Positions 12,625 to 25,094 are shown, numbered from the stretch's first letter. The stretch is 64,000 nucleotides of DNA from Solen grandis (GCA_021229015.1 CM037784.1:63623258-63687257), one strand, 5' to 3'. Made by a program: numbers and translations. Notes: generated by a model from the sequence alone, not told the origin.

Positions 12625-13480
12625 TCAATGACGTCTAATGACGTCAGATTTGACGTCAGCTTCAAAAGTTTCTTCGCGCTCCACAGCTTATATTTTTTTG
12701 TCGTTTTATCTTGATATTTTCACAGAAGATGTATGTTATGATGTAGATGTTCACCTTCTCTTTTAATTTTTCAAATTCGAAATATTTAAGAATTTATGGC
12801 AAAACCGAGTTTCGAAATTTGATCCTTAAACTATTATTTGATGTTACAAAGGCTACTGATGAGTAAGAAGCATAACAATTGGACAGCTTATTGGCCTAGA
12901 GGTCTACTTTCTTTTCCCTGAAAGATTTTTTCTTAAGTCACGTGGTTATGACGTCATTTAAAGGACAAAATCCTATCTTTCAAAGATTTCTCTCGCTCTG
13001 GCATCATACATTTTGAGTCAATTTTAATGAAATTGAAATTGCAGTGATGAAAAGGTATCTTTTTATACATTTAATCATTTTTAATTTTCAATGACGTCAA
13101 ATGACGTCATATTTGACGTCAACTTCAAAAGCGTGTTCGCGCTTTAGAGTCTTCAATTCTAGTCGGATTATCTTGATATTTTCACGGAAGATGTATGTTA
13201 TGATGTAGATGTGCACCTTGTCTTTCAATATTTCAAATTCGAAAATTAAATGTTACAAAGCCCCCTGATACGTTGGAAGCATGAAAAAATGGACAGCATA
13301 TCGGCATGGAGGTTTACATTCTATTTTTTAAAAGATTTTCTCTTTAGTCACGTGGTTATGACGTCATTAAAAAAAGCATTTTCTTTAAATATTTTTCTCA
13401 CTTTAGCATCGTGAATTTTTAGTCAATCTTAATTAAATCTTTAGATTTGAAAGACTTAAAATTGAAGTGATGCATACTTC
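12625..13480. repeat. CRE-rich imperfect duplication
   Basis: Two copies about 460 bp apart (12625-12785 and 13085-13248), each with two or three TGACGTCA palindromes within 40 bp. These are followed by 'atgtatgttatgatgtagat' and 'tttcaaattcgaaa'. Further TGACGTCAT copies lie at about 12950 and 13358. TGACGTCA is the full cAMP-response/ATF element. Whether these sites act is unknown; they lie inside a mobile element within an intron. Confidence 0.65.
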
Positions 13481-13944
13481 AAGAAATGTTCGTTTTGTCA
13501 CGTGGTTATAATGTCATACATACCAAAGCAAGAATTATTGAGAGAAAAAAAACTCATATAAAATCGCCAATTAGATCAATGAAAATAAAATTTTCAAAAT
13601 TGTCGAAACTTAGTACGTTCATAAGTTCTTGAAATTTCAAGTGATTACGTCATAAAACATGGCAGATATTCGTGTTTGATGGAATGCCTACTTGAAAATT
13701 TGAAAACAAACCTGACCTGTTCGCATTCTCGAAGATATTTTTTTTCTGGATAAATAGAACTTTAGCTGAACATGTCCTTGCAAAAAAAAAAATATATATA
13801 TATATATTTTCCTTAGTCACTTGATTTTGATGCGTTGAAATATGAACATTATTCATTCCAATTTGTATTCTCGCTCCAGCAACATAAGTATTGATGCAAA
13901 TCTTAAGCATACCTTTTCATACTTTGTAAGCAAAATATATTAAA

Positions 13945-14215
13945 ACGATCATAAGATTGGATATATTCAATTTAAATAAGTAATATTGCCGTACCTTTTA
14001 ATGCGCAAAAAGTCCAGATATTTTGTCGTCAAACATGACATATTCATGTTATTCGTATATCGGCTAACTCATGAAACCGGTTATTGGGTTGGTTGAGCAA
14101 GATCCGATTGCTCTTTTGCAGGAAAGAGTGCCCGTGTCGAATAGTGAATTGTGATACGTTTTTGAGTAAATGAGTCACATTTTAGATGAATTAGTATAAT
14201 TATACTAGAGCCAGA
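13945..14215. repeat. Direct repeat, right copy
   Basis: Partner of 11310-11630. It has diverged and lacks a few short blocks. Confidence 0.7.
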
Positions 14216-15208
14216 AAACCTATACGGATAACTTATTGCATTTGCCACGGCTTACAAAAACATGTATTACCTATTGATTTTTTTTAATGTTTTCTAAAGG
14301 TTTATCGATTTCTTTTTCTAAATCTGTAAAAAATAAGCAAATATATAAAGCAAATGAATTGTTGAAAGTTTCAAGACGTTTATAACGTTAATTACATAGA
14401 AATAAGAAATTATTTTCATGATTTTGCATATACCTCTGCATGCCTTTGTTACCATCTATTTTTGCAAATGTAAAACTCAATCAATTTCAAGGTTGAAAGT
14501 CATGGATTTAAAAGTATTTTTTTCTTTTTTTTTACAATTTTAATTATGTAGATCAAATTGCAATGAATATTTATTAAATCATATGCTTACGAAGAAATAA
14601 ATATTAAATTAAGAATAAAAAACATTTTTAAAATTGATTAAATATCGTAAGAAAACAATTCTTGAGGATAGTATTATCTTAAAATTTTCCTGTTGTTTTT
14701 TCCTGCATGATTGTAAATGGATGCGTAATAAAAAAAATATCATATTTATGGTTTCTCAATATTATCTTAAGAAGATAAAAATGAAAAAAAAAAAAAGAAA
14801 AAAAAAAAGATTTAAAGCTAATTTTTGAACATTAGTATATATCTATTATAATGATGATTTACGCACTAAATCTTGCATTATTATGCATCATTATTCCATT
14901 TCTTTGTATTAACTTATATATTTAATACCTTTGAAATAAGCAAACGGAAAGCCGCATCGTTTGTATCTTAAACAAACGACTTCTAGTTGCTGTTGTTTTC
15001 ATTTCACTTTTATTCATCGCCACTGTAAACCCTAAGATAATTATAGACTCGAAACTCATTCGTTGTAACACAAAACTCACTTTATGAAACACAAAACTCA
15101 CTTTTTCTGACTTGAAACTCACTTATTTTGACTCGAAACTCATTTCTTGCAACTCGAGACTTCTTTTTCTGACTCGAAAACCACCCGAAAAAATAAATCT
15201 CATGAATC

Positions 15209-16300
15209 ATTCGATTCATCTTGGTACTTTCTTCTGTTTCAAACTTGTCAGAGATGGTCGATTAGTTACGAATTTGAAACCAGTTGGTTATTTTTTTTTT
15301 AGTAACAAACAGTTTCGTCTCATACAAATTGTTTCTGATGTTCAACATGGATTTTATAACTTGATCCGACTGAAAAAAATGTGCATGCTGATCTAAACTT
15401 ATAACTGATTGAACGGGGTCGGTGTTGTTGACCCCGTAGTAACAGCGCCCTAAAGTGACGCTGTTTACGTCGTGGTACTGCATTTGAAACTATCACTTCC
15501 TTTAAAGTAGATTTTAAAACAAGAAACACAAAGTTTGTGTTGACCTATTTTGTAAATTAGATTTGTGCAGGACAGATGATAAAGATATCGGATTATAAAT
15601 CCAAAGTCAACCACACCATGTGGGATTTTCACAATCGTTTGACATCTGTTTTAAGGTATGGATTGTAAGATTCCTGAATCATTCAAGCTGATTCATACAA
15701 ATTCATAAAGAAAACTGAATGAAACCAATTCATATCTAAGCAAAACATATTAGTTTCAAATTTGCAATATACAAAGTATACATACCATACCAAATTATTT
15801 TATATTTTAAATTATTTATGAGGCAACATGTCTTTTGCAATATTGGCATATATCGTGACAATTAATTATAGGCGTGTTAACAAATCGGAGTTTTATTCAT
15901 TAATCTAGGTAGCTTGTTCATGTATTCAATACAAATAGTTTGCTTTCGTTATCATCATCATAGTTTGTTGTTGTTGCCATAGGTAAAAACTCCCTACTCT
16001 TATAGTTAAAACTTCAAATTACATTTAGTTTCTTTATTGACAATATGTTACAAAATAATTTACAATAAAAGCAATAATCTTGAATAAATGAATAAAAAAT
16101 ATATAAGAAATGAATCTGATCCTGATATCAGACTGTTAGCAAGGCACATTAAACATCAGTATAAATTTTATCATCGTAATAAAGATACTGATGACTTGAT
16201 GTTAATCTACATGTATCTAAAAAAAAAAATTACCTCAAAGCGCTGTACAATTTCAAGCAGTTTTAAGTACATTCGTTGAAAAGAAAATATGATTGACTAC
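15209..16300 (-). other. Remaining intron of copy B
   Basis: Non-coding. It aligns with the 5' part of the copy A intron (for example 'ttattcattaatctaggtag' near 15892 against 2633-2645). Confidence 0.6.
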
Positions 16301-16569
16301 CATTTGGACAAACTGGGCAGCATTGTTTTGGATCATGCACAGCATCTACGCAAGGCGTGTAAAAACAATCTGCAATGGCACATGCCGTTTCCCGACGTTG
16401 TGCAGTAACAGTGCTCACAAGGTGACGGCTGAAAGCTTTCCCCGACATGGTAAAAATTCCCGTCACTATAGCAACCTGCAGGGATAGTCGCCGTGACCGG
16501 AACCAGGGTACTTGCATCGGCAAACACCGCCGACATTGCCACAAGTAAAGCGTATAGTTTCAAGTCCAT
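16301..16569 (-). pseudogene. VWC gene copy B, exon 1, frameshifted
   Basis: Same signal peptide (MDLKLYALLVAMSAVFADAS) and first half of the VWC domain as copy A, up to CEHCYCTTSG. Copy A has 271 coding nt here and copy B has 269. Two bases are missing at about 16388-16396, so the second half (ACAIADCFYTPC, CCPVCPNG) lies in another frame. The donor also changed, from GTAAGT to GTAGTC. Both changes point to loss of function. An assembly error is the alternative for the deletion, but the independent donor change speaks for decay. Confidence 0.75.
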
Positions 16570-16613
16570 GGCTCTTCAATGATATCTTACAGTAAGTATG
16601 AAACTTCAAAACT

Positions 16614-16620
16614 CTTTATA
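16614..16620 (-). promoter_or_regulatory. TATA box of VWC gene copy B
   Basis: TATAAAG in the same context and at the same distance (45 nt) from the start codon as in copy A, so the promoter survives although the reading frame does not. Confidence 0.5.
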
Positions 16621-18399
16621 AAGACACATCTTGTAATGCGATAGCGTAGATAAGGCACATTTATAGAGATTGGTCTCAAAACTGGGCAATCGGAAATCTT
16701 CGGTAAGTTACGTCAAAGTTACATGTTTCATTAGTTCTGATTGTATAGTACTTGACAGAAAAGTACCCCGAAACCGGTCCAGTGAGAAATCAATCGCTGT
16801 CCTCCGTCTATTAACGGTTACTCTTCTCTTAAACGGTAATATTTTTCCCTCCCGGATAATTTTCATTAAACTTGTACTCTTTAAATTGGCTATTCCTTTC
16901 AGCGGCTATCTATTCTTTGTCCAGTTGGTAAGATTTACCTTTCCCGCAACATTCTGCAGACAGATAAACAATTACATCTTATACCCCAAAATATCCATCT
17001 GTTTAATTTTTTGACAGCTTGTGTATATAGTGAACTGTAATAATATTTTACCAGTTTCTCAATTCGGCAGTGTTATATTAAGCTTTTGACACCGTTCATG
17101 ACAGGATAACAATTTCACATTTTGATTTACACTACCGTAAATGTCGGTCTTGAATACAAGAGGAAATACAGCATAAAGAATTTCATGAATGTTGAACTAA
17201 ATTTCTAGATGGACAAGAATTAATGAGAAGCACATACGTTAAAATTCGTTGTTATTACATCGATTGGTACTCTTTTCACACCAAATGAAACATATGTTTT
17301 ATTATTTTCCTAAGAAGAATGATAAGATTTTCTTTACGTCAATATAAGACAGATGTTTATCAATTCATCTATATTTCCCTCTTACCTTCCTTGATAGGGC
17401 ATGAGATTCCTCTCCCCGTTCCAGGAAACAACAACAAAAAAAAACCGTTTTCAAATTTACCTGGGGTAACATGAATCCGGGATGGGGGAACTTGAAAACA
17501 ATAATTTAATGCAATTTTTAATGACAGATGGTTATACACATAGTTATTCCCAAACTTCAGTACTTGAAGATCCCTTCAGTCTTATATATTGAAGATCTAT
17601 ACTTTTGATTGTCAGTGCATAAATTAAAAAAAAGTAAATCATTAAAGGAAGGAGTATATCTGTTCTTATCCTCGTACGTGTAATTCTTAGAGAGTTTTCC
17701 ATTCGAATAATTTAAAATGTATAAGAGGAAGAAAACCCGATGTTACAGATTATGACTTGGGGTGAAAACAAATCCATTTTGAGATTGTGGAAGAATAAAC
17801 AAGGTAGGATAGGCTAAATGCTTTTGATTTCTTAATTATAGTCGGCACATGGTGTAAGGTTGTTTAGAACTTGAGTTCAGTTCATGTTTTAAAGTTTGAG
17901 ACTGAGGTTGTATATCAGTATTGTTCGGAGTCTTGCACTTGTCATTTTAATATTCCCTGTCTATCCATTTGTTTTGTGCTTGTATCTAGCCTTAAGTACA
18001 GACTGTATGTATGTATGTATGTATGTATGTATGTATGTGATTATTATATTCTTACCATGAAATGTAATAATTTATATTCATCTTATATTTAGTAAAGCAT
18101 AATCACAAAATACAAACATACATAAGAGACATAGCGTATCAAATTAAAAAAGAAATGTCATTCAAAAACATATCGACAAATTAGATTATTATTTAACAGA
18201 TAAACATTGTGGCAATATTTTATTATAAAAATGATAAGAGCGTTGATAAATCGAAATAGATATCTTGAACTGAAAAGGAACAAAATATCACGATTCGGGA
18301 TTACACATCAATATCTCTGTCAGTCCTGAAAAAAGGAAAACCTTTCTCTTAAATTGCGCAATAAAAATGCAATAGTGGCTGTAATAAATATCAATATGA
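16621..18399. other. Non-coding part of duplication unit 2
   Basis: No gene. It preserves the site without LINE that corresponds to 3641-5800. A (GTAT)n tract lies at 18004-18039. Confidence 0.6.
18004..18039. repeat. (GTAT)n microsatellite
   Basis: About nine tetranucleotide units. Confidence 0.95.
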
Positions 18400-18470
18400 A
18401 GTCGCTTTTAGAATTAGTTGTTATAGCCTCAGACGTAAAGCTTAATACTTAGCCCCGCACCGCTGTGGGT

Positions 18471-18745
18471 TAATTGAACTGATTCTATTCCTAGATCAAT
18501 TGTTGAATCTTTTTCATGTAGATATCCTTTTCTGATAATTTGACCTGTGTTCAACAGTTGGGGGTGTTTAATCTAATTGATTATTTAGATTGACAGACTC
18601 GGAATCCCGTCTGGTATCATCCGGTGGGTTCCATAACGGATCTTTTAGGTTGAAATCACCTAACATAACTATAATTGTTGCAATGTTTCATTATTTTATA
18701 AAAAAAGATTCAACAATTGATCTAGGAATAGTATCAGTTCAATTA
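18471..18745. repeat. Inverted repeat with 44-bp arms
   Basis: The left arm, 18471-18513, starts 'taattgaactgattctatt'. The right arm, 18702-18745, ends 'gtatcagttcaatta'. The arms are reverse complements with about one mismatch. The 190-nt spacer holds a LINE endonuclease remnant. The left arm starts exactly where duplication unit 2 stops. Confidence 0.8.
18565..18690 (-). pseudogene. LINE endonuclease remnant
   Basis: The minus strand reads IIVMLGDFNLKDPLWNPPD. This contains the GDFN motif and downstream W of the endonuclease/exonuclease/phosphatase domain of non-LTR retrotransposons. Only about 40 residues are left, ending in a stop. Confidence 0.6.
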
Positions 18746-20213
18746 GGACTCAAAGCAGTACTTACTGTAATTGATAACTCGATGATAGTTTTGTTAACTT
18801 CTTTGGTTACCAAATAAAAATATAAAAGAAATTCTACAAGGCAAATGTTCAAGTACTTGAAAGGAACCGTGTTCATATCAATTGTATATGCATGAAAGGG
18901 CAGTCGTATGAAATATATACCATTAATTTTATCATATTATAATATATAAATTATGCTTTATATCACAAAAAAAGAAAAAAATATCACAGACTTATTATAG
19001 GAGGTATAGACAAAAATACAAATCAAGGTATTTAAAGTGTATATTACCATTGCATTTATTAAAAGGACTATCAACATCATTTGGCAGTAATATTATCAAC
19101 CCATGCATAATTATTTCATTTTGTAATAAACGAATTAATCCAACTTTCATACATCTTTTCAATGAAATTATTCTATCAAATTCATACTTGAAAAAAAAAG
19201 CCGATACTGTGGATTTGTACAGACAGAAAATTCAGTAAATGTAAATGAAAAATCAGCAAACAGATTGTAAAAGGCTGGCCTATGTGTCCCAAACATTTCA
19301 AATTGAGATTTCCCTCAGCTTAATTTAGAACACTCCCTATTTTCTTCATCTGAAGTGAAGAAATCTTGCATACACAGTAGCATGTTCCTACAATAAATAG
19401 TGTTCAATTTCTTCAAAACCTTTAAAATAAGAGGATACAAAATATGAGATTTTTTTTTATATACAAATGAGGAAAATCTCAATTTGAGAATGTTTTGTGA
19501 AATGCAGGCCTGCTCTATTATGTATCATCCGACATTATTTAGGTATATCATTGTTGAAAATTCTTCCCTACTTGGTCATATCATTAAACTAACAATAATT
19601 GTCATATTTAAGTGCGTGATGATGGGGCTGTATACAAGGATAACGCCCCTAGATGATATGTCATACGTAGATACTCACACGGAGGTGATAGTGGGGCTGC
19701 CAGCTCCTGTTGGACAATACCGCTGCAAGAACAAGACAAAGGGGTCATAAAGCTGGGACAAGGTAAGGTCCCGATTCAGATGTGTGTTTACATTTCTCTT
19801 TACACAAATGTTATTTACAGTCTTTGCATGGCCAAAATGCTTTTCAATTAAATAAGGTGTTTACATTAAAGATGTATCTCGCTGAAAAAAAAATGCTATT
19901 TGAAAACTGATTTTGGATCTGAATTACTCATACTTTTCAGCATCGACGGAACCCACGCCATAAGTTTCGTAATCACAGGCTATATATACCATGTGATCGT
20001 TTTCATGAATATTTATCAGTTACTTGGTGACCAATGAAACCACGCGTAGGATTTAGAATAATCTTCAATGAAACTACAAAAGCAGATGCGGACTTTCAAT
20101 ATGTAACGTGCCGTTTCATTTGTCCATGATCTGTGCTTTCTCCGTCAGGGATCAAATGAAAAACTTAAGTAATAATTCATGAGTGCGAAGTTTATCTAAT
20201 CAAATAATCCATG
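18746..20213. other. No supported gene
   Basis: AT-rich. A GC-richer block at 19620-19765 ends in a textbook donor (ACAAG|GTAAGG) and may be an exon or an exon-like repeat, but no reading frame could be tied to a family. Confidence 0.4.
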
Positions 20214-20313
20214 NNNNNNNNNNNNNNNNNNNNNNNNNNNNNNNNNNNNNNNNNNNNNNNNNNNNNNNNNNNNNNNNNNNNNNNNNNNNNNNNNNNNNNN
20301 NNNNNNNNNNNNN
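20214..20313. other. Assembly gap
   Basis: Exactly 100 N, the usual placeholder for a scaffold gap of unknown size. Confidence 0.98.
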
Positions 20314-20329
20314 TCAAACTGGCCCAAGG

Positions 20330-20515
20330 TTTGTCGATTGCCCCCATCTGCCGTAGCGGTTAATTGTCACCTGGCCAACCAGTCCTTGAACTACCCTAAT
20401 ATGCTGAGCACCAACCAGTACTATGTTTACGACTTTGGTATGTCGCGACCGGGGATCTAATCCACGAACTCCTACTCCCGATGCAGACGTTCTTACCATA
20501 TGGTCACCGGGGACA
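20330..20515 (-). repeat. tRNA-derived SINE
   Basis: On the minus strand it opens with an A-box-like 'ggtgaccatatggtaagaac' and a B-box-like 'ggattagatccccgg', followed by the body 'catattagggtagttcaagg'. A relative lies at 43020-43160, also on the minus strand. Confidence 0.65.
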
Positions 20516-23500
20516 TTTCACAATATCAAATGGCATACAATACATTGATAATATAAGAATCTCAACATTTAAAATTTGTGTCTGCTGGGTGGTAAAGGGG
20601 TGTTGTTTACCTATATTGGTCAGAAATACAAAATTGAGTTGTTGTTTGAAAACCTATCTTTGATGGTAAGCATTTTACTTGCTTTAAAGTGGGAACAGTT
20701 ATATTTGATATTTCTGAGATAACCGCATGACATGTAACATGCAGTATGTTTGGACATATATGAGAGAAAAACTATGAAGAAAACAAATGGTGGGGTGATA
20801 ATATAGAAATGACAGCCATATTGAATTAGATATCATTTTGGACTTATACTGGTTTATTAACCAACCTCTACAACAAAAAGAACCGATTTGAAAAATAAAA
20901 ATGTTTTCTGTGCACCGTTTTAACCTAAATGACATGTTCTTGAAAAAATAGGTGCAGCGGCCATTTTGAGATGTGGTGCTCATTTTGGATTATCTTAATG
21001 TGGAACCCTAGCAGATAAAATATTCGTCCTACCAATATCTATGACCATGCAAACTTTGATGCTTTTCGCAACTTGCCCCTCTGAGTGCTACATTTATTTA
21101 AACAGACATATATCTTAAAAATGGTGAATCATTTGTAAAATCTTAAATCAATAAAAAGTAATTAAATGACAGAATTCACAGTACACGTGGACAAAACATG
21201 TGTTGTTGGAAATAACGTGCTGCGTAAATCCAGTAGTATATATATTGTATTCATTTCTGCCCAAGCCATTTATTTCGTGTTTGGAACAAGGATATCACAG
21301 AAAAATCAACTGATAACCGTAAGTGGTTTCATCTTTTTCTAACAACTTCAAAGTTATATTATTACTTTTATGTCTTTAATGATTTTTTTCTGAAATGTTC
21401 CTGTGTTGGGCAAGTATTATGCGTCTGGAAAGTTGTTAGTATCCATTCGTGGATAGAACCAAAAACATGTATTTTGAACACAAAAACTTGTCTACAACCA
21501 CGTATCAGTTGACAAAATGAATGCATATATGAAACATCAGTCTAATCAATGACATAATTCAACTTACCAAGTCATCTTTCACACGACTCAACTCGAACAA
21601 TATCGTGCATTGACATTTTTTTTTAATGTTCACTTTATATCGTTTAAAGCATTTCATTTTCATTGACATTTTTGTGGGGAGGGGTGATCTTGATTCAATA
21701 TCATGAATTATATGCGACTTGCTAGGCAAATTTACTATTGTACATATGGCTGTCATATTTAAAATGGCTTTTCTAGCGGATGAAACTGCAATAGATCACA
21801 CATGAGGTGAACCATTATTGTTCGATACGCTTACGAATAATCGTTCTAGTGTCTAAAAAAAAAAAAACAAAAAAAAAAACGCAAGCATTATATCTGTCAA
21901 ATACTACCATACTGGCATGTCAACAAAACTTGTGCTGCTATTCCTTTTTCATGAATAATGTTTTATTTTAAGGTACTGAAAATTACATCTGATAAAAAGG
22001 ATCGACAGAGACTAAAATGGCATTCAGCCGCGGTCTCCTGGTATGTAGAATTACTTCTCTTTAAGTTCACCTCGGAATTAGATCTCATTGCTATATACGG
22101 CACCTTATCACTGGAATCGTTGATGATCTTTATCGCAATGTTTAACATTTTCATTATGTCTGCATGCAGCTTCTTTAGGTTTGTCACAAAGTCGAATCTG
22201 AATATTTACTTAAGCTTGTATTTGACATTACAATATTTAAATAACTGATTTATTTTATATTCAAATATGCAAATGAATGCTTGCATAAAACATTTAAGTT
22301 GTCCAATGAATGCGTTTATCAACATTAAAATGTATGAATGGTTGTTTGTATTCACAATAGTGTTACATTTCAATAAAATGGGTAGATTCAAAGCATTATT
22401 CATCACAGATAATAGAATTTTCTTACCGGTCCCGGTGACCAAGTAGTTACAGCGTCCGCCCTGATATCGGAAAGTCGTGGGTTCGACAGCGATAGTCGTG
22501 AACATGGTGAAGGTATATATTATATTTGGTGCTTCAAATAAAGGTACTTAGAGTCTGGTAAGGTCTCAGAATAATGAAACTAGGTGTGATATACCACCAG
22601 TCTACAGCGTTTAATTGCAAAGATTAGCACTTTATCTGTTTCATGTAAACACAAATGTTCTAGTTTTATGACTAAATGGCGATGTTGCATTGTTACACCT
22701 TGTACACTCAATTTGAAAATAGTCGTTGCATAGAATCATTTGATTTAACGAGCTGTAAACGAAAAACAATCATATACAAAGTCGTATACAGCTCACATAC
22801 GCTGATCTAACTCACGATATATCAGCAGTCATATGAAAACCAGTCACTAACATCTGAGTCATTTGGCCAAAGAAAAAAATACGTAGGTAGTTCCTCAGAC
22901 AGTTCGTGCAAATATCATTATGAGGTTTTTGTTTAAAGTCCTATCCCACGCTGAAAAGTCAGATTCCGAATGTTTAAATAGATGGTAAGCTTACATGAGA
23001 AGTCATCATTTTCTTTGACTTTGAACAGCCCGATGAATGGCAAACTAAATTGTCACCCAGCATGATATTATACATGGAATTGTACACTAAATGATCACAG
23101 AGAAAGGCATCCGATCTTAAACGATAAGCTCAAAGGAAGCCACCGACTTTTGCCCCGAAGGGATTTTGATTGAAAGCTTAATGATCAGCTAGCGCGATAT
23201 TTAACTTTTAATGATCAGCCAATTGACGTCATGTATGGACTGACGACCATTATGATCAATTAAATGCCAAAAGGTATGTTCACTTGACAATATAAATTTA
23301 GACGGGCATTAAATATATTGCTAATTACTAACGTTGACATAGAGGTAGAAAATATCTTTTATCAAATACATGTAAATGAACACATATTTTCATCCAAAGT
23401 ATTACATTGAGTTTGTACCTGGATGCTCCGCACGATATCCTCATTCATTTTTTCGGATATTTATTTGAAGTTTCATATTAGACACAGTCAGTAGTTGACA

Positions 23501-24860
23501 TAGCATAGCAAATACCCAGGCTAGACGCTTTACCCCATGTCAGTGACCTTAGTCCTAAGTGCGTTGAACTTAAAATAATTCTAAATAGACAAAAGGATAT
23601 CATATAAAATTATATAACTTCGATACACATGACATAACACTGATAAAATTTCAACCCATGATGCATCATTTTTTCTTTTGACTAATAGGACTGAAATAAC
23701 GTAAAATTTCAAAATATAACCTTATAATCCATCATGTATGTAATGTATGCAGACAATCAACGAGCGTGCCAGAAAAGCAATGTACTTACTATATGGAACT
23801 GTGTCCTTGATGCATATACCGTCATGTTTGTATATGAAATTAATTTAAATTATTTTTTTATTTTGTATCGGATTATTGGGAACACTATTATATATAAAAA
23901 CTACAAGCTCCCCCGATTACAGCTCTTCATTTAAAAAAGAACTATACGTTTTCGGCGCATACAACGTGCCGGAAACTTGTACACGAAAACATGTTTGAAT
24001 ATGGCCATAAGAGAATCCATATTCGAAGTAAACTCTATTGGGTGTGACATGACGTTAAAATACAAGTAAGCAAACATTAAAATATTTTCACAACAAGGAA
24101 TGATACAACAACGGTCCACATAGCGATTGTGAAAGGTGGGTAGTTATTTTTATAACCAGATCAAAGGTTCCTACTCCAAAATATTCATATATTTGCAAAC
24201 TGTGGCATGTCAAATAGTGTGAAATTGAAATTCAATCTCAATTGTCAAAACATGCATCATTTATAACAAAATACGATCAATAGAAATTAAATAACTCTAA
24301 GTCGATAAAACCTTCAGTGTAAATCAACTACACTTGTAAGCGCCATTATAGAGAGAGGAACCTACTGATATTTACATTGAAAAATAATTAATTACCTTCT
24401 TTTGTTATATCTTATATTAAAGCCCCAGTTAATCATAATTGGTTAAGCTAATTTCAAATGTTTCTCCTCCAAAGGAATCACCACAATATATAATATACAT
24501 AACTATACGTAAGATATAACAAGCCAAAGCACAACCTTTAATTTGTATCGTTCTTAATCTTGTTCACAACAACGTCAAGATAAATTGAACACCTCAGCCA
24601 TTACTGTATAGTATGTTCAAGAACACGATAAGCCAAATTATATCTCGCTATAAGCAAATTTTATCAGCCATGTCTGAGACGCATGGATTCAATATCATTT
24701 CAATGTACGGGTTATAATTTGGAGGTTGCGATTATCCTAATGAAATGTGCGAACCAAAAGCTTTACTTGTAAGATGAAAGCACTAAGCGCAAGTTGTATT
24801 GCTATATACTGATTCAATCAATCAATCAATCAATCTTAATTGTTTTTGGTTTGCATATAG
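20516..24860. other. No supported gene; SINE fragment and simple repeats
   Basis: AT-rich intergenic sequence. It contains a SINE head at 22425-22500 and an (AATC)n tract at 24813-24836. Open frames on both strands at 21958-22248 overlap each other; neither has a recognisable domain. Confidence 0.5.
22425..22500 (+). repeat. tRNA-derived SINE head
   Basis: A-box-like 'ggtgaccaagtagttacagc' and B-box-like 'gtgggttcgacagc' lie about 50 nt apart, as in a tRNA. The body ends soon after. Confidence 0.55.
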
Positions 24861-25094
24861 AGTATTCTCTGCCTGCTGCTGTATTTTCACGTGACTCGTG
24901 CCCACGACAAGGAGGGGAAATCTTGCAATTGTGATGGTGAAAATCACAAGGAGGGGAAATCATGCGATTGTGATGGCGAAAAACACAAGGACGGGAAATC
25001 ATGCGATTGTGATGGTGAAAAACACGAGGAGGGGAAGTCATGCAGTTGTGATGGTGAAAAACACAAAGAAGAAAAATCGTGCGATGCTGACAGG
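24861..25094 (+). CDS. Sushi/C-type-lectin gene, exon with 39-bp Cys-rich repeats
   Basis: First exon I can identify of the gene that continues to 39393. The acceptor is 'ggtttgcatatag'. The frame opens with a hydrophobic stretch (ILCLLLYFHVTRA) that looks like the end of a signal peptide, so the start codon should lie in an upstream exon that I could not find. Then follow about four and a half copies of a 13-residue unit of the type HKEGKSCDCDGEK, rich in Lys, Glu, Asp and Cys. The donor AGG|GTGGGT is in phase 0 and fits the next exon. The repeats look like a flexible, disulfide-forming or metal-binding spacer, which is inference. Copy number is probably variable between individuals. Confidence 0.55.
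24909..25091 (+). repeat. Coding 39-bp tandem repeat
   Basis: Units begin at 24909, 24948, 24987, 25026 and 25065 (last one partial). The 39-nt length keeps the reading frame, and differences between units are mostly single bases. Confidence 0.85.

Larger units (their letters stand above)
9257..15208. mobile_element. Foldback-like element of about 6 kb in the intron of copy B
   Basis: The ends are inverted arrays of a short degenerate unit of about 20 bp. The left array (9262-9415) repeats 'gtgagtttcgagttagaaa'. The right array (about 15045-15185) reads its complement, 'tttctgacttgaaactcac'. Comparison with the uninterrupted intron of copy A near 1548-1580 places the insertion precisely. Host sequence of about 25 bp (9232-9256) is repeated at 15209-15233. 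Terminal arrays of short repeats in inverted orientation are typical of foldback transposons. No transposase frame is seen. The interior holds SINE pieces, a 'gtcaaggtca' repeat, a 300-bp direct repeat and a CRE-rich duplication. Confidence 0.6.
8950..18471. repeat. Segmental duplication, unit 2
   Basis: Second, head-to-tail copy of 1250-8535. It is longer because of an insertion at 9257-15208, and it lacks the LINE of unit 1. Its right end is cut at 18471, where an inverted repeat begins. Confidence 0.75.

Noticed and set aside
19620..19765. GC-rich block whose third frame reads GGDSGAASCW before a strong donor
   Set aside because: The serine-protease GDSGG motif is not met, the frame opens after a stop just upstream, and no other exon of a protease is nearby.
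21958..22248. Overlapping open frames on both strands
   Set aside because: The minus-strand one (21963-22187) has a more protein-like composition, but neither has splice sites, promoter or recognisable domain.
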